Below, one piece after another: positions 57,389 through 64,000 of a stretch of DNA of 64,000 bases (the first letter of the stretch is position 1; each line of letters starts with the position of its first letter). The stretch covers positions 52,032-116,031 of the forward strand of contig JAANDG010000471.1 in the NCBI GenBank assembly GCA_036852015.1, given 5' to 3'. A program made the position numbers and the translations under genes. The DNA is from Pelodera strongyloides (Eukaryota > Nematoda > Chromadorea > Rhabditida > Rhabditidae). The notes under the pieces are model-generated. The model saw nothing but the letters and a program-made list of their open reading frames with translations, had not been told where the DNA came from and searched no databases.

Positions 57389-59674
57389 CATGAAGACAGT
57401 TCTGGTGACCATTCTCCCACACACAGAAGGTTATTCGGAATAAGGAGGTGAGTGACAGTGTTTATGAAGAACATTATCCAGCCACTGCCACGCTTCATAA
57501 GTATACGAACACGAAAAAAGCGTTTCCCTAGGTTTTGGGGAATCCCCTGGTACAAAATCAAGCTTTTTCAAATCTCCACTTATTTTATTTGTTTATACTT
57601 ACTACGGAATTCCTACAACAAAAAATCTTACTAATTATGTAGCCACGAATAACAAGACTTTCGAAACAATTATTCTGAAATTCTCATTACTTAAGAGGAT
57701 ATGAAAAGTACAATGTTTCAATTCGTCAAATCCTTTATACTCCTAGGTCAACTTTCTGTTATTTCTTATGGAAAAACAAAAAGTATTTTCATAAATAAAA
57801 TAATAATTTAGGCTTCGGTTACTTCGGCCCGTGCCTGCCGGTGGGCCAATCTCTCCCTCAGTATCCAAAGTCTTCAGAAGACAACAATCACACGCGGTTG
57901 TACCAACGGCATTCAGGGTATCCTATCATATTTCGTCTTGTTGGAGTTTACCTAAGCCTACCTTAACGTTCCTTAGATACCTTAGAGATTGATCTAAACT
58001 ATAGCAAGTTGCGTGGATCCATGCCTTGTTTTGGCTTACAACTTTATATAATAAGATAGAAATTATATATTATATGAGTTCTGTAGTTGCTACTGACCAT
58101 TAGTATGTTTTCCCGTTTGTTTCCATGTGCATATACACATATTTGTTATTTTCCAGTATGCAGTACCACATGCTGAACTTCCCCCGGTCTATGAAGTTGT
58201 TCCGCGACATCAAGCAACGCAGGTAATCGTCACATTTTCTTAGAATAGATACTGACGAACTAAACTTTCTATAGTTTTTGAAATTTTCATCATTAGATTG
58301 TAAAAATTAAGCGGGTGCAATCGTTACCTAGATATTACATATCTAGTTGACTTTTTAGAAGTACCCAACAGATTTACGCACACATCAGTAACTTAGCTTT
58401 AACTATACAATAGGCTGTAGCGTAACTCCATCTTCCCTATGGGTGATGTTTTTATATTGCTCATGTAAATACTGAATATTCCTTCAGCTCCTCCCATCCG
58501 ATGAAGTTCACCGGGAGTCGTTCTCCCACCGTATTTCCAATAGTGCCGAAACTGAAGATGCCAGAATTAAGAGGATGGAGGTTTGATATCTATTTTGTAT
58601 TTCCATCTTTAAATTTTCACTCGTCTATACTGGTACTGGTACACTGGTACATTGGCAACGTAGCGTAGACGTAGGGGGTAGTCAAAGTGTGGGTAGACCC
58701 ATCTCTGCAGATTTATAAATACCATGCCTTCTTTTAGATGAAAAAATGAAGTTACTTGATTTAGGCTCGATGGAAAAAGCTGGGAATAAACTTCAATAAA
58801 ATTCCGTTTCCGCTCGGAAGGTCAAAGAGACCGAGCAACAGGTGAGTACTCTTTACATTGTCTATACTATACACAAGATAGCTCGTGTAATTATTCTGTT
58901 TACTATGACATGTGACCTGTTAGTTGCTTAGTATTGTATTCCTTTTTTTGTCGTTTTGCGCATATAGTGTTATTTTGAAATAAACAAAGTTTTTTATACT
59001 TATTGCTTGAAACATAACGTTTTTTTGTATCGGAAGAATAACCTACTTAACTGTGGATGAGTTGGTCACCACGTCATAATTAAAATTACTTTGCTATCAA
59101 TGCTAAAACACCGGATGACCGGAATATCCACTATTTTATACGACTTATTGATTTTCTACCGTTAATTAGGAACCTGATCTAGACTTGTGAGTCTGTAGGT
59201 CTGTACCATAACTTATAGAGCAAATTATAATGTATCCATTTAAGTTTGCCTTCTACTTCTTCCTCTAACAATGAACCAGATGAGAGGATCCCGTCAGTTG
59301 TCAGACCTCACAGGTTAGTTTAAATCAACTTCAGACTAAGCCAAAAAGGGTAGCTTGACAAAAAAAATATAGTCATAGTACGTAAGTCTGTCTTCATATT
59401 ATTTGTGGCATTTTGTTCATTAATAATATAGTTTATTCAAAACATACATCGAAAAATCGTGCAGTTTACCTATTTTGCAATATTTATGCTATACTCCAAG
59501 CGTATGCTATAAATATGGAACTATACAGTAATTTATGACCCTGCATTGAAATAAGTTAATGATCACCGATCTTTTTAGGTTTACCTCCGTTTCAAACGAA
59601 CATTCTGAAGAAAGGATAATAAACCGATCGTCTGATTCAGATAACGAGGAAAAGGACGTCGTCGGGGTAATTTA

Positions 59675-59705
<31 letters not shown>

Positions 59706-62700
59706 GAATATAACAATTTGGTAAGGTTCGGTTCGTCTAACTAAACTCTGCAGAAATTTATTTAACTTGTGTCATCAATCACATTTTTTGAGAAAATTAA
59801 TATGACAGTGAGAGCTTCCATGATATGACACTCAGTATTTACAGTAGTGTAATTATGCAAAACTTTTGTCCCGTGCGCCCGGCTCTTGAAGTTTTAATTA
59901 TCCTTCTAATTGCGCCCTGTTTCAGGTGGCCCGTGTGAGTCCCAGGAAAGCCGTTCCCAATCATCCGAATAGATCTTCAGATGAAAAGGTTCATTTTGAT
60001 TCATTCCTGTGAAGATCTATATCGGGGCTTCATGTTTCACACATACTAATTCGTTTTGTTTTGTTTGACCTTCCATGAACTGGTTTTTCATTGTTTAGAA
60101 ATAGTATAATTACGAGAGCCAAGTTGAAAAGACATTTTGAAAAAGTAAATCCGACAATATTTAGGCTCCGTCGCACCGTCGTCCTCGCATAAACGGCCCA
60201 CTACTTCGATCGATAAGTGACGAAGAATCTGAAGGTATTGATTGATTGATTTATTGATTTATTTTCTTTTCTGTCTCAATTTGTTCTTTTGAAATAACTA
60301 ACATTTCGCTCACATTCTCATTCCTTGTGCTTTCTTTTGTTCATTCAGTTTCCTTCATTGCGAGTGTTTGTTCATTTGTTCGTACATTCTAAACCGTCTC
60401 ATTATTGTCCCTTTGAGTACTCTAAACTTTAAAGCGGTATCGCACGTGGTTTGTATAACGTATACTGTGCAACTGCATTTCCATCTTCCACGCATTATGG
60501 TAATCTGTGCTCCGGCGCAGATGGGCACAGCATATAAGTGGGGAATGCACAATGCAGTTATGAAGAATACGCTTCAAAACCATATGATATACCGCTTTAA
60601 ACTTTTGCCACACTGGCCAGGCATATAATACCGGTAAACAACCAAAATCCATGTTCAAAAACTCGTGTTTGCTTCTGCGTTCTCGATTGTCTTTCTTTTT
60701 ATTCTTCTTCTTCTCCTACTTTGAGTGTTTTTCTCCTTCTTTCAGACGATTTCTCATTCGGAAAGGGATCCGGTGGCGGACACGGAAGACCTCCCTCCCA
60801 CGGTGGTTTTGGGGTTGTTCCTCGAAGTGGTGGAGGGTTCGATTCTGACTCGGGAGCCGGTTTCGGCACAGGGTTCGGCTCTTTCGGGTCGGCACCCTCG
60901 CCTCCACCCACACCCAGGGAGACACCCTTGCTGTACCCATCCATGGAAGCAGCGCCTCCAGGCCCGCACGGAAGTTACCACTCGCGCGCCACACCAACAT
61001 ACAAACACTTCAAGTTCTCCGAGAAGTTGGCCCAACGTCCAAGATTACGCATCCGTCGCCCCGGTACGCGCATCTTACGCTTTGAGCACCACCTCACCGC
61101 ACACCATTTATGTTTTATGTATGCAAATCACTTACCTCGTGCACATACTACAGTATTTTTTTGGGTTCGCGCCTACTGCAACTGATTTCTGCATATGCGA
61201 TGTGTTTTCAAAACCTCTGAGATTTTGATTCTGAGCCGTATGTTACAAACAAATGTTGTGCAATAAAAACTAATTGTGTTTCACTCACACCTTGGCGGTA
61301 GACTAAAGGGACGAGTTACAAGTTAATGGTTGATAAAACAATGATTTGATTGTTGTTGTTTTTAGGCGACGGACCGCCGCCTAAGTCAGCCGGGACAAGA
61401 AATACCAACATTGAAGATCTGCCCCATCTGACGCCATTCATGAACCAGGCCAGACAGAAGTGAGTTCAAGCAATTGGCAGATAATTCACTTTTCTTTATC
61501 CCAATTTCTTGGGTGACGCTGCTAATTTCACTAGTGATTGGGTTTTCTTTGTTTGGGCAAACGTTCGAAGGCAATTGAAAAACTGCCGTGACATACGTAG
61601 ATATATTAAATTTAATTCATTGAATTTAGATTCGGCTACGACAAGCAAGAATACCCTCAAAGGTTCATCAATCCACAGACTTACGCGACGAAGACTGAAC
61701 CAGGTTAGTTATTTAAAACGAACGATCTATAAGATAGCACAATACAACTAGATCACAATATACTGACATCCCATATCAATATGATGGATTGCCGCTTGCT
61801 TTTAATATAGTATTTAAAAAAATGCAGGAGAGCCATTTTGGCATCTATGCCTTATGAATGTGCAAGAGTTCGCCAAATAAGCGCCAGTTCCGTACATTGT
61901 AACTGTTCTCTTTTAAGTGATTATTCCGAGAACTGTGCCCGCTGTTCCCCCAACATCGACCACTGCTCGAACAACAACTGAAGAGGAAATTTCTTCAGAA
62001 GATAGCGGAGCAAGCTTTGGAGGAGGTATGTTTAAAGTGATGGGGTCCTCCTTACATTTTCCTCCATGTCGGCTCTTTTGGAGAATAAACCTAAACGATG
62101 TGAACCACCACACAAGAACATGATCCAGCTCAAAGCATTGGGATTAAAAAAGAGACCAAAAAGTGCTATCAATCGTGTTTCTTCACTTTATTTTCACTTT
62201 TCGTGTGTCTGACAGTTGTCTTTATCAAGGTTCCGCCCTCTCCGGTCCTTCTGAACTTCCCCCAGAATTCGCCAATGTCGGATTCGGAATCGGTGGCGAC
62301 AATGGACTAAACTTCAATGTTCCTGCACCAGAAAAGAAGGAACAGCCTAAACCTAAGCCAGCACCCGTTCCACCAAAGAGACCCAGGCAGAGGTAGATAA
62401 AGTTATTTGCTTATTAAAAGTTGCTGGACTTTACGTTTTAGTTTTACTTTACTCGGTAGGCGTATGTAATAAGCGTTGGTCTCATAACAAGCATGAAATA
62501 AATTCAGAAGTTCGATGGCGTTTTTAAAGGGGTGCCCGTGAATGGCCGGACTCTGATCTTCCTTTTATTGTTCGTATTATTTGTGTTTTTTGTGATTAAT
62601 TAAATTCTTCAGGAAACCTCCCACAAACGTGGACAAAGATGAACAACTAGTCATTCCCCAGAATTCGGGTCTTCGGCCAGTCGCACCGCCTAAGGAACTG

Positions 62701-64000
62701 CTCGGATCGGGATGTAAGCATAATTAGACACTTTTTGCCTTCCTTGCGCAACATCTTCCACCATATTACTTTTTAACCCGAACTACAAACTACTGTGCGT
62801 ACTATAATTACTGTGCCCACCTACTCGTCTACTACTAAACTACTGTAACGAAGCATTATGACAAGTTGAAAGTTCTAAAGCGAAACTAACCAAAAAAAAT
62901 CAATAATTCTCATGTACTAAAAGTCATGATTTCATGACTACTTCTAGGATACATAGTGAATGAAAGTTTCATTACTATTAAAAAATGTCAATTAATACTT
63001 CAAAATAATTTAGCATTCGGTTCCGGATCGGGTGGTTCTCCATTCGGCAGTTTCGGAGGCGGAGGAGGAGGATTCGGAGGCGGAGGAGGAGGATTCGGAG
63101 GCGGTGGAGGAGGATCCGGAGGCGGAGGGGGAGGATGTGGAGGAGGCGGGGCCAGACCAGCACCGCCATCTGAACCAGGTAAGGTTCCTACCTGCTTATC
63201 TTTTATGTTGTGCGACGAAAAAAAAGACACTAGCGTTTGACGGACTGGGTCGCGGTGACTGAGAGCAATTTTTCACTCAATGATTTTTTAAAACATTGCG
63301 AGGATAGGTGTTACCGTCCACCTTTTATCTAGACAGGCTGGAATGTGGTCGCTTTTTGTATCGCGACCCGATTGCTATTAAACAGAAAACTACACTAATG
63401 TGGTTGAAGTCCCGTTGCGCAAGAGCACTCTCGTATAACACAAAGTTATTTTCTGTAATCATGACAGTCGTCCAATTCAGAAGCTAAAGAAGAGGACTTG
63501 TTCACGGGTGACTCGGCTCTAACCCCCAGTAGGGGACCGACCGGGGATGGTTACGGTCCACCTTTACCGGAGGGAGCAGCGGTTCCCCCAGCAGTTCCCT
63601 CAGTTAACATGGGAGGATCTGCAGCAGGCATTCCTCCTCCGGAGTCTTCGTACAGGAGACCTTCTTTCGAAACAACTGAGAACCCACCAACTACGGTATG
63701 TTATGTATTAAAATATACTTATCAATGAGATGATGTTAATTTCGGAATGTTATTCTGCATGTATGTATATGTGAAAGGACCATATTCTGCTGAAGGGCCT
63801 ATTCCTGCTGTTGTGTGAATAAATAAATGACAAATTCACAAAAAAATAAACGTTATGGACTTTTCCCCATACCCCAGTAAAACAAAACATTGAGGATCAT
63901 GTTTGTTTTGTTTAGGATTGCAACTAGGCGCTGACACACTAGGAACTAGGAGCTAACGTTAAAATATGTCTTTTAGGTAAAACCATCCGCCTTATTAAAC
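57389..64000 (+). CDS. Large Gly/Pro-rich protein, probably secreted, 3' end outside window
   Basis: I do not recognise the family. Eighteen exons join in frame: 57389-57429, 57812-57917, 58157-58222, 58488-58580, 58765-58841, 59245-59313, 59579-59666, 59926-59988, 60165-60234, 60746-61063, 61366-61459, 61630-61703, 61918-62025, 62230-62392, 62613-62713, 63014-63178, 63481-63695, 63977-64000 (645 codons, open at the right edge). The first part is basic with short Arg motifs (VFRRQQS, RWKKLG, PRKAVP, RRPRING). Then come acidic Ser-rich patches (SSDSDNEEKD), a Gly/Phe/Ser domain (GFGTGFGSFGS) and Pro/Thr linkers (AVPPTSTTARTTT). Next is a Lys-Pro segment (EQPKPKPAPVPPKRP) and four GGGGGGF-type repeats with a single Cys. 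A segment FGYDKQEYPQRFINPQTYAT looks more ordered. The composition fits extracellular matrix or cuticle material. A possible signal-peptide exon is at 51699-51755. A nuclear RS/FG-type scaffold is the alternative if there is no signal peptide. Confidence 0.8.
59679..59705. repeat. Poly-T run of about 27 bases
   Basis: A homopolymer T lies in an intron of the Gly/Pro-rich gene, 12 bases after a donor. It is a possible retro-insertion tail on the minus strand or simple slippage. Confidence 0.85.
60428..60601. mobile_element. MITE family C, best-preserved copy
   Basis: The ends TTTAAAGCGGTATCGCACGT and GATATACCGCTTTAAA are inverted and followed inward by GGTTTGTATAACGTATACTG / ATACGCTTCAAAACCATAT. 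The interior inverts around CGGCGCAGATG. It lies in an intron of the Gly/Pro-rich gene. Confidence 0.85.
63054..63146 (+). repeat. Coding minisatellite, GGC(GGA)n unit
   Basis: Four tandem units of about 24 bases (GGAGGCGGAGGAGGAGGATT and variants ending TTC, TCC or TGT) lie in the 63014-63178 exon. They encode Gly6-Phe, Gly6-Phe, Gly6-Ser and Gly6-Cys. Confidence 0.9.

Noticed and set aside
60721..61228. Competing 94-167 codon frames on both strands over the DDFSFGKG exon
   Set aside because: The chosen frame keeps phase with exons on both sides. The others are by-products of GC-rich repetitive codons.
1..64000. CRISPR arrays, operons with ribosome binding sites, and prokaryotic promoters
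   Set aside because: The sequence is clearly eukaryotic with spliced genes. No regular spacer-repeat arrays were seen.

Overview
The window is nuclear DNA of a nematode, probably free-living. The genes are cut into many short exons (often 60-160 nt) by GT..AG introns with C. elegans-like acceptors (TTTCAG/TTTAG). Several start codons lie just behind an acceptor-like AG, as at trans-spliced worm genes. The recognisable proteins are a serum response factor (unc-120 type), the mRNA exporter NXF1, an ACBP/enoyl-CoA isomerase fusion (ech-4 type) and a secreted FAD amine oxidase. Exon density suggests a diplogastrid-like worm, but that is inference. No RNA gene with an intact fold was found.

Layout: 1-3.2 kb holds internal exons of an unrecognised plus-strand gene. 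3.2-8.4 kb is repeat-rich and nearly gene-free. 8.4-14.3 kb is the SRF gene (+, 11 exons). 14.3-19.95 kb is intergenic with MITEs and duplications. 19.95-27.9 kb is nxf-1 (+, 22 exons). 30.06-33.25 kb is a secreted amine oxidase (-, 11 exons) that lacks the usual C-terminal FAD segment. 34.6-38.3 kb is a secreted, Cys-containing protein of unknown family (-, 9 exons). 41.2-44.7 kb is the ACBP-isomerase gene (-, 11 exons). 46.46-48.24 kb is an intronless Cys-repeat secreted-protein gene with a Ser-Gly tail, broken by about five frame changes. From 57.4 kb to the right edge lies a large Gly/Pro-rich gene (+, at least 18 exons). Its signal-peptide exon may be the orphan exon at 51.7 kb, 5.6 kb upstream.

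Exon models were built by hand from splice signals and checked for reading phase. For SRF, NXF1, the amine oxidase, the unknown secreted protein and ACBP-isomerase every junction keeps frame, so these look like working genes. The genes do not form a pathway. Three or four secreted products and several house-keeping functions simply sit together.

The intergenic and intronic DNA is densely seeded with short non-autonomous elements. At least four multi-copy families with terminal inverted repeats recur (here called A to D), along with single foldback elements, tRNA-like fragments, and long GA/CT tracts. These repeats are the main unexplained structure of the window.
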